A stretch of DNA of 64,000 bases from Stenotrophomonas sp. 57 (GTDB lineage: Bacteria > Pseudomonadota > Gammaproteobacteria > Xanthomonadales > Xanthomonadaceae), in NCBI RefSeq assembly GCF_030291075.1, contig NZ_CP127407.1, forward strand, positions 3,470,001-3,534,000. The letters are read 5' to 3'. The notes under the pieces were generated by a model. That model was not told the DNA's origin and did not search any database. It saw nothing but the letters and a program-made list of their open reading frames with translations. Numbering within the stretch: position 1 is the first letter of the stretch; each line of letters begins with the position of its first letter. The translations under genes and the position numbers were made by a program. Shown in pieces: positions 1 to 8,154 of the stretch.

Positions 1-62
1 GACTTGGCCTGGGCTACAGCAGACAGGCCCAGCAACAGCGCGATCATCGTGATGCGGTACAT
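1..62 (-). CDS. 5' end of an exported protein (cut by window edge)
   Basis: Only the first 20 codons lie in the window. Reading the minus strand from the ATG at 60-62 gives MYRITMIALLLGLSAVAQAK, a classic Sec signal peptide with a hydrophobic core and an A-Q-A type cleavage site. A GGGAGG ribosome binding site lies about 8 bases upstream of the start, which supports a real gene. The mature protein lies outside the window, so its function cannot be told. Confidence 0.75.
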   Translation of the reverse strand, partial: MYRITMIALLLGLSAVAQAK

Positions 63-167
63 CGCCAACCTCCCGATCCATCCCGGAACGAAGGCCCAAC
101 TCTACGAGTCCGCCTGTTTCACCACAAGGGACTTCCGGCAGGGATGGCGCGGACCACAGACCGGCAT

Positions 168-200
168 AAAAAAGACCCAGGCGGTGCCCCCGCCTGGGTC
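168..200 (-). terminator. Rho-independent terminator downstream of rimK-like gene
   Basis: A perfect 11-bp stem (174-184 with 190-200) and a 5-base loop are followed on the minus strand by six T residues (168-173 read in reverse). It lies 130 bases beyond the stop of the ATP-grasp gene at 331 and before the next minus-strand gene. The T-tract fits termination on the minus strand only. Confidence 0.85.
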
Positions 201-330
201 TGAAGTTGTATCCCGATACCGATCCTGCTGAGAGGCAGAGCTGCGGTTCGCTGAAGCCTACGCCCGGGCCGATTAAAGGCATGTTAAGTGCCGCCTCATC
301 CACCCATGAGAATTTCAAGACATTGATTAG

Positions 331-1209
331 TCAGGGCTTTTTAAGCTTCTCGACGTGCTCGATGATGCGCGTGGCCACGTCCACTCCGCAGGCGGCCTCG
401 ATGCCCTCCAGCCCCGGCGTGGAGTTCACTTCCAACACCAGCGGGCCGCGCGTGGAGCGGATCAGGTCCACCCCGCAGACCGACAGGCCCAGTGCCTTGG
501 CCGATCGCACCGCCACCTGCTGCTCGGCGCGGCTGGCCTTGGCCGCCACGGCGGTACCTCCGGCGTGCAGATTGGAGCGGAAGTCGCCCTCCGGTGCTTG
601 GCGCTGCATCGAAGCCACCACCTGGTCGCCGACCACGAAGCAGCGCAGGTCGGCGCCCTTGGCCTCGCCGATGAACTCCTGCATCAGGAAGTTGGCGTAC
701 AGCCCACGCAGCGCCTCGACGATGCCACGGGAGGCGCTGGCCTTCTCGGTGAGGATGACGCCGCGCCCCTGGGTACCCTCGTTGAGCTTCACCACGTGCG
801 GCGGCGGGCCCAGCATGGACAGCAGGTCGACAGTGTCATCGGGGTTGTCACCGAACACGGTGACCGGCATGTCGATGCCCTTGGCCGCCAGCAGCTGGTG
901 CGCGCGCAGCTTGTCGCGCGAGCGCAGGATCGCATCGGACGGATTGGGCGTGCGCGCGCCCATCAGTTCGAACTGGCGCAGGACTGCGGTGCCGTAGCGG
1001 GTGATCGAGGCACCAATGCGCGGGATGACCATGTCCACGCCGGTCATCGGCCGGCCCTTGTAGTGCATCGAGAAGCCATCGGCGGCGATGCGCATGTAGC
1101 AGCGCAGCGGGTCCAGGATGCGCACGGTGTGGCCGCGCGCGCGCGCCGCCTCGACCAGCCGGCGGGTGGAGTACAGGGAGCTGTTGCGGGACAGGATGGC
1201 GAGCTTCAT
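331..1209 (-). CDS. rimK: RimK-family ATP-grasp ligase (S6 glutamate ligase-like)
   Basis: The protein has 292 residues, the usual length for RimK. The family adds glutamate residues to the C-terminus of ribosomal protein S6, or to related acceptors, using ATP. The sequence shows the family layout: a Rossmann-like N-terminal third ([18 protein letters not shown]), a central ATP-grasp lid region ([14 protein letters not shown]), the stretch [20 protein letters not shown], and a C-terminal metal-binding segment [13 protein letters not shown]. It appears monocistronic, with a terminator after it. S6 as the substrate is inferred from the family; other RimK paralogues modify other acceptors. Confidence 0.88.
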   Translation of the reverse strand: MKLAILSRNSSLYSTRRLVEAARARGHTVRILDPLRCYMRIAADGFSMHYKGRPMTGVDMVIPRIGASITRYGTAVLRQFELMGARTPNPSDAILRSRDKLRAHQLLAAKGIDMPVTVFGDNPDDTVDLLSMLGPPPHVVKLNEGTQGRGVILTEKASASRGIVEALRGLYANFLMQEFIGEAKGADLRCFVVGDQVVASMQRQAPEGDFRSNLHAGGTAVAAKASRAEQQVAVRSAKALGLSVCGVDLIRSTRGPLVLEVNSTPGLEGIEAACGVDVATRIIEHVEKLKKP

Positions 1210-1374
1210 CGCGGCGGGATCGGACGGCAGGCGCGCAGCATAGCGCGGGCGTGTGGCGGGTGGATGATGCCGTGCCGGCGCCCATATCTGCGGGCTGCGC
1301 AGGGCTGTGCGAAGATGCCCTGCCGGCTACAGGACAGGACACGGCCGGCTTACACAATCCAAGGAGAACCACAG

Positions 1375-1740
1375 ATGCGAATGGGAATTCCGCTGTTGTT
1401 GCTGTTTGGCCTGGTGGGAGGCGCTGCCCAAGTGCAGGCTGCGCCGACCCATGCAGTCTCCCGGCTCTACTTCGACGCCAACAACACGCTGATCGGCCAG
1501 GGCCTGCGCTATTGCACGGGCAAGACCCAGCACCAGGGCATTGCCTCACATGCCAATACGCGCTGGATCGATGTGTCCTACGCTTGCGTGGGAGATTCCA
1601 CTGACGTTTCCTACGGAAGCTGGGTACCTGCGCAGCTGCGACAGGATTTCTGCACGTTGTATGACGCCTGCACGTCACTGATGCCGTGGCCGGAAACCAG
1701 CCTGCCCGGCACGCTCGGAAACGGCTTCTACTCCGACTGA
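1375..1740 (+). CDS. Small secreted protein of unknown function
   Basis: The predicted protein has 121 residues and starts at the ATG preceded by AAGGAGAA. It has a signal peptide (residues 1-22, ending VQAA) and a short mature domain with cysteines at C-Y-G type positions (RYCTG, YACVG, DFCTLYDACTS), suggesting disulfide bonds in the periplasm or outside the cell. The pattern resembles the short DUF6289-type exported proteins of Xanthomonadaceae, but this is from memory and not certain. It stands alone between oppositely oriented rimK and the thioesterase gene, 80 bases upstream of the latter. Confidence 0.7.
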   Translation: MRMGIPLLLLFGLVGGAAQVQAAPTHAVSRLYFDANNTLIGQGLRYCTGKTQHQGIASHANTRWIDVSYACVGDSTDVSYGSWVPAQLRQDFCTLYDACTSLMPWPETSLPGTLGNGFYSD

Positions 1741-1820
1741 CAGCGGGGAGCCGCCGTCCTGTCTCCGGCGATGGAAATGCCGTCGCCGGGGACTTCACCC
1801 GCAACGCTCCAGGAGGCCCC

Positions 1821-2243
1821 ATGCCGCTGAAGGTCACTCCCCGCTTTTCCGAAGTGGACGTACTGGGTCACGTGACCAACACCGCCCTGCCCGTCTGGTT
1901 CGAAGAAGGCCGCCAGGAGATCTTCCGGCATTTCAGCCGGGAGGCCAGCATGCGGGACCTGACGCTGATCCTGCGCCGCTACGACATCGACTTCCTGCAG
2001 CAGATCCAGCCGGGCCACGACGTGTGCATCGAGACCCGCATCGAGAACATCGGCCGCTCCTCGCTGTCGATCGTGCAGCAGGCGTTTCAGCACGACGTGC
2101 TGGTCGCCAGCGGGCGCTGCGTGATGGTGCACTTCGACTATGCGGCCAATGCGTCGTGCGCGATCAGCACTAAGCAGCGGCAGGCGTTGTCGGAGTTCTT
2201 TACCGAAGGGTATGCGCAGTCACTGGCGACCGCGCAGGCCTGA
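1821..2243 (+). CDS. Acyl-CoA thioesterase, hotdog fold (4HBT type)
   Basis: The protein has 140 residues, starting at the ATG directly behind an AGGAGG ribosome binding site rather than at an earlier in-frame start. The N-terminal pattern RFSEVDVLGHVTNTALPVWFEEGRQE matches the 4-hydroxybenzoyl-CoA thioesterase/FadM family: an Asp-x-x-Gly-His-x-x-Asn motif carries the active-site acid, and the long helix follows. Such proteins hydrolyse acyl-CoA thioesters in the cytosol. The chain length of the substrate cannot be told from the sequence. Confidence 0.85.
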   Translation: MPLKVTPRFSEVDVLGHVTNTALPVWFEEGRQEIFRHFSREASMRDLTLILRRYDIDFLQQIQPGHDVCIETRIENIGRSSLSIVQQAFQHDVLVASGRCVMVHFDYAANASCAISTKQRQALSEFFTEGYAQSLATAQA

Positions 2244-2260
2244 GCGCATCAGGAACAGCG

Positions 2261-2650
2261 TCATTTGCACTCGGTGCTTCCAGCCGCCCACTTCTTCAGC
2301 CTGGTGAGCTCTTCGCCTGCCCGCGCCTTGGTGTACAAGGTGACGGTTGTGACGCCCTCCACTTCCTTGAGTGCGATCACCTTGTAGATCTGGGTGCCGA
2401 CGCCGGATGCCCCATGGACAATCCTGGCTTCCTTCAGGTCGTTGTAGTTCTGCACATCGTTGATCAGCTGACCGACGGGCAGGAGCTGCACAGGCCGGCA
2501 TTCCTCGGTGGCCGCAACAATCCGCTTCAGCGTCAGCTGATATCCCTGCTCCACCGTAAACACAGAGGCGTATTCCGGGCGCTCAAGCCCTTTGGGACTT
2601 GTCGCGCACCCCGCCAGGAATACAGCCATCAGTAGAATCGGACGACGCAT
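2261..2650 (-). CDS. Small lipoprotein of unknown function
   Basis: The 129-residue product has a lipobox, LAGC, with the modified cysteine at residue 15, so it should be a membrane-anchored lipoprotein. The mature part contains a central segment with VTLYTKARAGEEL and two further cysteines (ECRP and the C-terminal TECK). No family is recognised. It converges with the thioesterase gene and is the last ordinary gene before the accessory island. Confidence 0.75.
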   Translation of the reverse strand: MRRPILLMAVFLAGCATSPKGLERPEYASVFTVEQGYQLTLKRIVAATEECRPVQLLPVGQLINDVQNYNDLKEARIVHGASGVGTQIYKVIALKEVEGVTTVTLYTKARAGEELTRLKKWAAGSTECK

Positions 2651-2859
2651 GCGAGAACTTCCGTGTTGGGTTCAGCGGAGTCTAGCGCAGGCGTCCGTTG
2701 GCGCGCCTTCGTCTCGCGGCACGACATGCAGGACCGAAAACAGACAGGCATCCGGTGCAAACGCATTCGGGGCTGGACACGTGCCGCAGGGGAATTCCGT
2801 ATCGGAACAGGCGATGGCGTGCGGCAGTGGCGCGGGCGAGCCCGAATCCGTGGGACAAC

Positions 2860-3294
2860 GTGGAGCGGGCGCGGGTCCTGGATCTCTGGAAAGAGCATCT
2901 CGACCTACTATCGGATCGAGCTCTTCAAGACCGAGACATTGACACCTGGATCACTAAGCTGCAGGACTCCCATGTCGAACTAATGATGGCGATCGCGGAT
3001 GACGTGGGCTACAAATTTGATCGAGTCGTGCTCCGTAAGGGCGCATATAACCCGGAAGCCCATGGCGTCGAAGAACACGAGCAAAAGCAACTTCGCCGCT
3101 TAGCTATTGGGGTGCTTGAGGTAAGGAACCCTATCACGATGAACGTTGCCAGCTTCCCCATCGACGAAGACGCACAGAGCGCTCAGACAGAGCTATCGAG
3201 GCGGCTGAGTGAGTTGGTCTCGGAAGGAGAGTTGAAAGTTAGGCTTTCTCAGCCTGAAAGGACCACCTCGCCGCCTGACGAAGGGGCGGCTTAA
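2860..3294 (+). pseudogene. 5'-truncated DUF6680-like gene fragment
   Basis: The reading frame from about 2860 to 3294 encodes a coherent 144-residue segment. It begins in the middle of a helix (VERARVLDLWKEHLDLL) and includes the block YNPEAHGVEEHEQ followed by a segment with FPIDEDAQ. This resembles the C-terminal half of DUF6680-type proteins as I remember them; the usual N-terminal membrane helix and LMATR-type segment are missing. The in-frame codons upstream of 2860 look like non-coding Arg/Pro-rich filler, and there is no good ribosome binding site. A GTG at 2860 could act as a start, so a short functional protein cannot be ruled out. It marks the left side of the accessory island. Confidence 0.5.
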
Positions 3295-3404
3295 AAGCCT
3301 GCCTGACTGTGGAGGCGAATCAAAGGCTTGCATTGAACTGATTTCTGGAGCAGACATGACGTAGCCCTTGTGTCGCAAGGAGCTATGCAGAAGCTCTCTG
3401 GAGG

Positions 3405-3870
3405 CTAAGCGGTTAAACACCGCGACGCAGCTGCTGCAGCTCCCGGCCTCAGCCACGCCTTGCTGCGGGCGTCCCTCGCTCGGGGCTTGGTCTCCGCCGG
3501 CGGCTTACGCGGCTCCAGCGCTGCCTTGATCCGCTCGATTTCCTTCGCGCCAGCCTCAGCCAGGCGCCGGACCTGTTGCTGCTGCTCGCGGGTCGGCGGC
3601 AGACCGGGCAGTGGCGGGGGAATAATAGAAGCGCCCCGAACCCTTTGAGCCCGTCCCATCCACCTGCGGTCCGGTCAACCGGAACCCCACACCACGCTCG
3701 ATCCGCTGGCACGAACCATACCAAACCGCTGGCGTGCGGCCAGACTGTGTTGGCGGATGCACCACGTAGAAAGGAAATCCCTTGGCGGCAGCGACTCTCC
3801 CCAAGTCGAATTTCCGTGCACAGCGTCGGTCTGAACCGCGCCGATGAACAACCCTAAGCGGGTCGCGCAA
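3405..3870 (-). pseudogene. Frameshifted gene remnant, unknown (probably phage-derived)
   Basis: Two minus-strand frames look coding in succession. The first (3870 down to about 3645) includes KGFPFYVVHPPTQSGRTPAV and GVGFRLTGPQVDGTG. The second (about 3645 to 3405) includes the helical, basic stretch EQQQQVRRLAEAGAKEIERI and a Pro/Lys-rich tail. They join if one frameshift is allowed near 3640. No family is recognised. Orientation and position fit debris from the same prophage as the tail fragment at 5289-6095. Most of the gene-poor stretch 3295-3982 is this remnant; the rest shows nothing clear. Confidence 0.35.
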
Positions 3871-3982
3871 TCAATCTCCAACGATCCGGCAGGGTTGAAG
3901 ATCTAGATACCTGCGAGCATGCATCTGCTCCTCTGTTGATTGGCGGGGGCGTGTTACGATCCCAGACTCAAGGAGGAGCCAC

Positions 3983-4858
3983 ATGAAGAAGACAATTGCA
4001 TTGGTGTCTGCTCTAATCGGAGCAGCGTTCGCAAACAACGCACACGCGTATGATTATTCGATACAGTGCGAGACGTGCGTGACTGACGCGCAGTTTCAAG
4101 CAAAGGCTCGCGACATCGCGGCGTTGAACGGTAGAGGTGGCGGCTTTTTCTACGTGTACAACCTTGGAGCGAATGTTGTTCAAAAGTGGTGGATCAATGG
4201 AAGTAGTGGCGGGGGAGGAGGTGGCGTCAAGCCCCGTGCTCTATCCGCAGCAGCCACAGCAACTCAGTCGCCGGTGGAGAGCCACGTAAGGGTCGAGGTA
4301 GACAAGGCCCACAAACTCTATGTGATCGGTGGCAATAGCCTTCGCCCCATTTACAACGTTCCCGTCCAACATCTCTCTCTTCCCGCTGCGAATGGCAAGT
4401 CAACCTATGACGTGCTACTCGACAACAATCTGAAAGCGCAGATCGAGTCAGCACTGGGTGACACCAGAACCCTAAACTCAATCGTCAATGCGAACGTTCT
4501 TTCGTCCTTGATCGACGTGGCGCAAAATGCGACAAACGTGCTCGGGCTAAAGGAAAAGAGTTTTCTGCTATTCCGCGTAGTGATGTCTGACGGCTCGTAC
4601 ATGGACTACTCGTTGCAGATTGAGGATACGACTGCCGACGCAAAAGAGGAATCTGCACGTACACCGACAGGACAGCTGATTCCAGCAAGTCAGTCAAACA
4701 TACGAGGCGTATGGAATGGCACTGGCGAGAACCTGGGCCAGCTGGTCGACTATTTGAGCCAGCTCGGAGTACCTGTCGAGAATGTCGGCGTTGGGAATTA
4801 TATAACTGAGGTTGTATGCGCCTCGTCGAAGTGCTCTGTCCGACGCATGCAGCGATAG
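3983..4858 (+). CDS. Secreted protein of unknown function
   Basis: The protein has 291 residues with a clear signal peptide (MKKTIALVSALIGAAFANNAHA, cleaved before Tyr23) and a strong AAGGAGGAG ribosome binding site 6-12 bases before the ATG. The mature N-terminus carries a CETC motif, followed by a glycine-rich linker (seven glycines near residue 78) and a 200-residue domain with two more cysteines near the C-terminus. It is less GC-rich in codon choice than flanking core genes, which suggests transfer. It lies between phage debris on the opposite strand. No homologue family is recognised; a toxin, adhesin or inhibitor role would be a guess. Confidence 0.7.
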   Translation: MKKTIALVSALIGAAFANNAHAYDYSIQCETCVTDAQFQAKARDIAALNGRGGGFFYVYNLGANVVQKWWINGSSGGGGGGVKPRALSAAATATQSPVESHVRVEVDKAHKLYVIGGNSLRPIYNVPVQHLSLPAANGKSTYDVLLDNNLKAQIESALGDTRTLNSIVNANVLSSLIDVAQNATNVLGLKEKSFLLFRVVMSDGSYMDYSLQIEDTTADAKEESARTPTGQLIPASQSNIRGVWNGTGENLGQLVDYLSQLGVPVENVGVGNYITEVVCASSKCSVRRMQR

Positions 4859-4943
4859 GTTCGTCGATAGCACATCTCCAGGCCGGCATCCGCCGGCTTG
4901 GGGCTTTGCTAGTAGTGTGGCTCATAGACCCGTCCCTTAATTA

Positions 4944-5178
4944 CTAAAGCACCGCGACCTCGGCCCGTTTCCACTGCTCTAGCTCAGAAAACATTGCTAG
5001 CTCCGTTTGGCTAAAGCAGCCCGCTCGGATGGCGTCGTCCACCCCCTTCGGTGTCTTGGGGCCGCTTCTTCCTAGGATCGTAGGCGTAGGGTGCGGCGAA
5101 CTCCTGCAGAGACAGCGTGGCGCCGATCATGCGGGCCAGCTTCTGATACGCGGCGGAGATCTGGGCGGAATAGCGCAT
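4944..5178 (-). pseudogene. Frameshifted small gene remnant next to phage tail fragment
   Basis: From the ATG at 5176-5178 a coherent frame reads MRYSAQISAAYQKLARMIGA and on to PYAYDPRKK. Near 5060 the coding signal moves by one base to a frame that ends in SELEQWKRAEVAVL and stop at 4944. The one-base shift breaks what looks like an 80-residue helical protein. It sits directly downstream of the tail-tip fragment on the same strand, where phages often carry small accessory or assembly genes; that role is inference. No family is recognised. The rest of 4859-5288 shows nothing else. Confidence 0.4.
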
Positions 5179-5288
5179 GGGCGCAGTCTGACCACAGCTG
5201 GCGTTTTCCCAACGTGATGGGCAAGCATCCGTTGACGCTTGTCGCTACTCCGACCCATCCTTGCGTCCAAGTAGCGGCTCGCCCCCCC

Positions 5289-6095
5289 CTAAAAGCATCG
5301 CCCGCCGGTGGCTTCTGCCGCCTCTTCGGTCGCGGTGAGCCGGCAGTAGCGCCCGGCCCGCATCGCAACCGCGTCCTCATACGGCACGGTCACCACGCTC
5401 AGGGTGATCGTTTGGCTCGTGAACGATCCCGACTGGTGAGTGACACTTTGCTCGGAGTAGCTGACGATCTCGGCACGGTAGCTGCGGCGCGCGGCTCCGT
5501 CGCCGCTGTCGTTAAGCGTGACCGACGCCGTCCAGTACGACACGGCCCGATCATTCGAGTCAGTTTCGTTGAAAATTTTTACTCGGCCGCTGATCGGGAT
5601 CTGCTGCCACAACGTCTCGTTCTGACCGATCAACTGGCGATACAGGTTGATCACACCGCTGTTGCTACCAACACCTGCGACGAAACCGTCAGAGCCAAAG
5701 CCGTTCTTGATGCGCGTATGACGTCGGTTGTAGCCGACCACCACTTGCTTGCTGCGCCCGTTGGTATCGAACGGACCGACCAGCACGCTGGTACCGATGG
5801 TTTGCGTAGTCGTGGACTGCGCCGCGTTGCGCAGAATGCCAGCAGCGATCGCCCCGCCCCAATACGCGTTGCCGTCGCGATCCATCCACATGGTTGCGCT
5901 GGCCTTGCTCGCGTTGGAAGCACCCACATTCGGTCCGAAGTAGTCGACCAAGCCATCAGCACCGAAGTTGTTGCCGATTGTGCGCTGAGAGTTACCTGCC
6001 CAAACACGCAGGTAACCATTGGTCAGCTCAAAGCCGTCGGCCCCGCCCGGCGTGAGGATGTTCACTGCTTTGGACAGAATGTTGAACGCCGAGGT
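5289..6095 (-). pseudogene. 3' fragment of a phage tail-tip / host-specificity protein
   Basis: About 268 codons read through as the C-terminal part of a phage J-like tail-tip fibre protein: LTPGGADGFEL, YLRVWAGNSQRTIGN, DYFGPNVGASNASKASATMW, MDRDGNAYWGGAIAAGIL and GTSVLVGPFDTNG, then a beta-rich end. The intact proteins are well over 1000 residues, so most of the gene is missing. Upstream of about 6095 the same frame runs into sequence antisense to the Fic gene and loses all resemblance, so a recombination junction lies near 6095-6160. Without its N-terminal half it cannot work as a tail protein. Confidence 0.75.
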
Positions 6096-6167
6096 CTGCG
6101 ATCTCTTGCGCGGAGAAGCAAACCACTGACACCTCAGCCAAGACGGTGACGACTGTAACGAACGGCA

Positions 6168-7217
6168 GTGCACGCTCACGCGCTGGACCTCACTCGCCTG
6201 GAACGCGCCGTGACACTGCACTACATTCCTCCTCCCCTGATTCGATCTGCGGGCGAAGCACAGATCTGGGGCACCCACGGCGTCGTGGTCTCGCAACCCC
6301 AACCACTGCGCTCCGAAGCATTTGAGCTGAGGCAGGCTTACGAGCCCAAGCTCCTGGAGCCGGACCTTCACCCGCTCCTGCTGCTTTCGTCACGACTGAA
6401 TCGGGTTCACTGCCAAGCTTACAACGGGGACTTCCTGCTGCCCGTCAGCGCCGTTGAAAAAGCCCACAAGGCAATCGCGCCCCTGAGCCCAGCGGATCTG
6501 CGCACAACCGACGCCTTGATCGCCTCACTGACGTCCGCAGCAGGCCTCCAGGCACCCTCGCTTCGATCAGATCGCGCATGGGTGGCAGGACGAGGCCCCA
6601 AGGAGGCGGTGCTCGTGCTGCCACCGGTCGCGGTCGTCGCTCCACTGCTCGCCAATCTCCTGACCACCCTCTCCCAGCACCAATCCAACTGCAATGAGCA
6701 CCTCGACGAGGCGCTGACGCACCAACTGCTGACGATCCACCCATTGGCCGATGGAAACGGACGGATCACACGTTCCTTGCTGATCAAGCTCGCCGCTCGC
6801 AAACGCTGTTTGTTCCCGCTCTACATTTGCTGGCTGCTGATGTTTGACAAGTTGGCAACCGTTGCTTCGTGGAACGATGCCTCCCTCACCGGGCAGCACA
6901 CGCCCGAGCCCGCAAGGATGGAGCGGTGGTTGGCAGCGGCGCGCGCCCTAGTCTCCGCGTGGCGAGAAGCACGAAAAGAATTGGACGTCAGGGCAACTGA
7001 CGCCCTGCTGTTCACAGGAGCCGTGACCGAAGACGCCGTGCGCGCCGTCAGCGAGAACTGTTCCCCACCGCTGGCCCGGCGAATTGCCTCGACCTACGCC
7101 GCATCCCCCCTCCCCTCCAAAAGAGACCTCGAAGAAGCCATTCAAACATGCATTGGAACGTGCAAGAAGCTCGCATCGCCCGCTTTGAAGCCCCCAAGGA
7201 CTGATGGTGATTCATGA
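6168..7217 (+). CDS. Fic-domain protein (probable nucleotidyl/phosphoryl transferase)
   Basis: The 349-residue protein carries a Fic core motif at residues 191-202, HPLADGNGRITR: catalytic His191, the GNGR anion-binding loop and the second Arg are all present. The usual aromatic residue after HP is Leu here. A typical flap precedes it (EAVLVLPPVAVVAPLLANLL, 146-165). Fic proteins usually transfer AMP from ATP to a hydroxyl on a target protein. I see no classical (S/T)xxxE(G/N) inhibitory helix. The start is a GTG just 10 bases after an in-frame stop (6156-6158) with no good ribosome binding site; a second GTG lies at about 6210. The stop overlaps the next gene by ATGA, so the two are coupled. 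Confidence 0.88.
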   Translation: MHAHALDLTRLERAVTLHYIPPPLIRSAGEAQIWGTHGVVVSQPQPLRSEAFELRQAYEPKLLEPDLHPLLLLSSRLNRVHCQAYNGDFLLPVSAVEKAHKAIAPLSPADLRTTDALIASLTSAAGLQAPSLRSDRAWVAGRGPKEAVLVLPPVAVVAPLLANLLTTLSQHQSNCNEHLDEALTHQLLTIHPLADGNGRITRSLLIKLAARKRCLFPLYICWLLMFDKLATVASWNDASLTGQHTPEPARMERWLAAARALVSAWREARKELDVRATDALLFTGAVTEDAVRAVSENCSPPLARRIASTYAASPLPSKRDLEEAIQTCIGTCKKLASPALKPPRTDGDS

Positions 7218-8143
7218 AGAACAAACCGACATTAACTCCCGAAGACATCTCTAGATCGCAGAACCTCAAACGCCAGATCCGCGACATCCTTCGCATCTCA
7301 CTGATCGTGGGCGGGTCCTTGCTCGCAGCCCAATCAGGCATGGCCGACACCACCAACGATCGAGGAACGACCAACCTTCCCCCCGTTGATGCGATACCGC
7401 CTCCCTACGTCCCCCCCTACACCCCCCCCATGGATCCTCCTTCGGTTCCCGGAATTGGGGGCTACGATCCAGGCGAGGGAGGTGGTGGGGGGGGCAGTTC
7501 CTCCCCCCCCTCGGCAGACACTTGGAAACAGCGGGTTTGCGCAGAACACATTGCCAGGAAGCCCGCCTCCTGCCCTGCACGCATCCCGTTCCCGTCGGGG
7601 GCCAGCTACGCGAAAGATCGCTTGCCTGGCGCTTCTTGGGGGGCAAAGTCTACTGTCCTGATGGCGATTTCCTTCAGCGAAGGCCGAACGCACGGGTTTG
7701 GTCGAACCGTGCCGCCTGATCCGAACGCTCAGGCTTCCATGAAGGACGCCCTGGAACGCCAAACCCAGAATTACGCCAACCTGACAAAGGACTTCAACAG
7801 CGCAACCGGGGAGTTTCGCTACGCGGTTATGCATGCATGCGAACAGCAGCTTCAAGCATCAAGCGCGACCAGGGCGGGCATAAACATCACCATTCCTGAG
7901 TCATACTGTCTCGGCATCCTTAAGGCGATAGACGATGAGGTGGGGGCACCAGGCCTCGTCGAGACCTTCGTAGAATGGGCACGTCGCTACGGCGTGCCCG
8001 TGGAGGAATACATCACCCCGCAAGGGGCAGGTGCGGTTGAGCTGGAGAAATCCCTGAAAGAGAAATGGAAATTTGTTTCTGAAGATGCCCAGTGCTCAAC
8101 ATGGTGGACGCAACTGGACCAACAGCAATGTTCAATTCCTTGA
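7214..8143 (+). CDS. Exported Pro/Gly-rich protein with six cysteines, Fic-linked
   Basis: This 309-residue protein is of unknown family. It has an unusually long positively charged N-terminus (about 26 residues) before a hydrophobic segment (ILRISLIVGGSLLAAQSGMA), so it is either a long signal peptide cut near residue 44 or a membrane anchor. Next come a proline-rich linker (56-80), a glycine run (89-94) and a folded domain from about 100 to 309. Cysteines at 109, 120, 209, 232, 294 and 306 are an even number and suit disulfides outside the cytosol. Its ATG overlaps the Fic stop, and the lipoprotein gene follows 11 bases on, so the three form one unit. Confidence 0.8.
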   Translation: MKNKPTLTPEDISRSQNLKRQIRDILRISLIVGGSLLAAQSGMADTTNDRGTTNLPPVDAIPPPYVPPYTPPMDPPSVPGIGGYDPGEGGGGGGSSSPPSADTWKQRVCAEHIARKPASCPARIPFPSGASYAKDRLPGASWGAKSTVLMAISFSEGRTHGFGRTVPPDPNAQASMKDALERQTQNYANLTKDFNSATGEFRYAVMHACEQQLQASSATRAGINITIPESYCLGILKAIDDEVGAPGLVETFVEWARRYGVPVEEYITPQGAGAVELEKSLKEKWKFVSEDAQCSTWWTQLDQQQCSIP

Positions 8144-8154
8144 CAGGTGAGCGC

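Noticed and set aside
2861..2871. TGGAGCGGGCG as a left attachment site matching the tRNA-Gly 3' end
   Set aside because: Only 11 bases match, in GC-rich sequence that also fits the coding frame; longer identity would be needed to call an att site.
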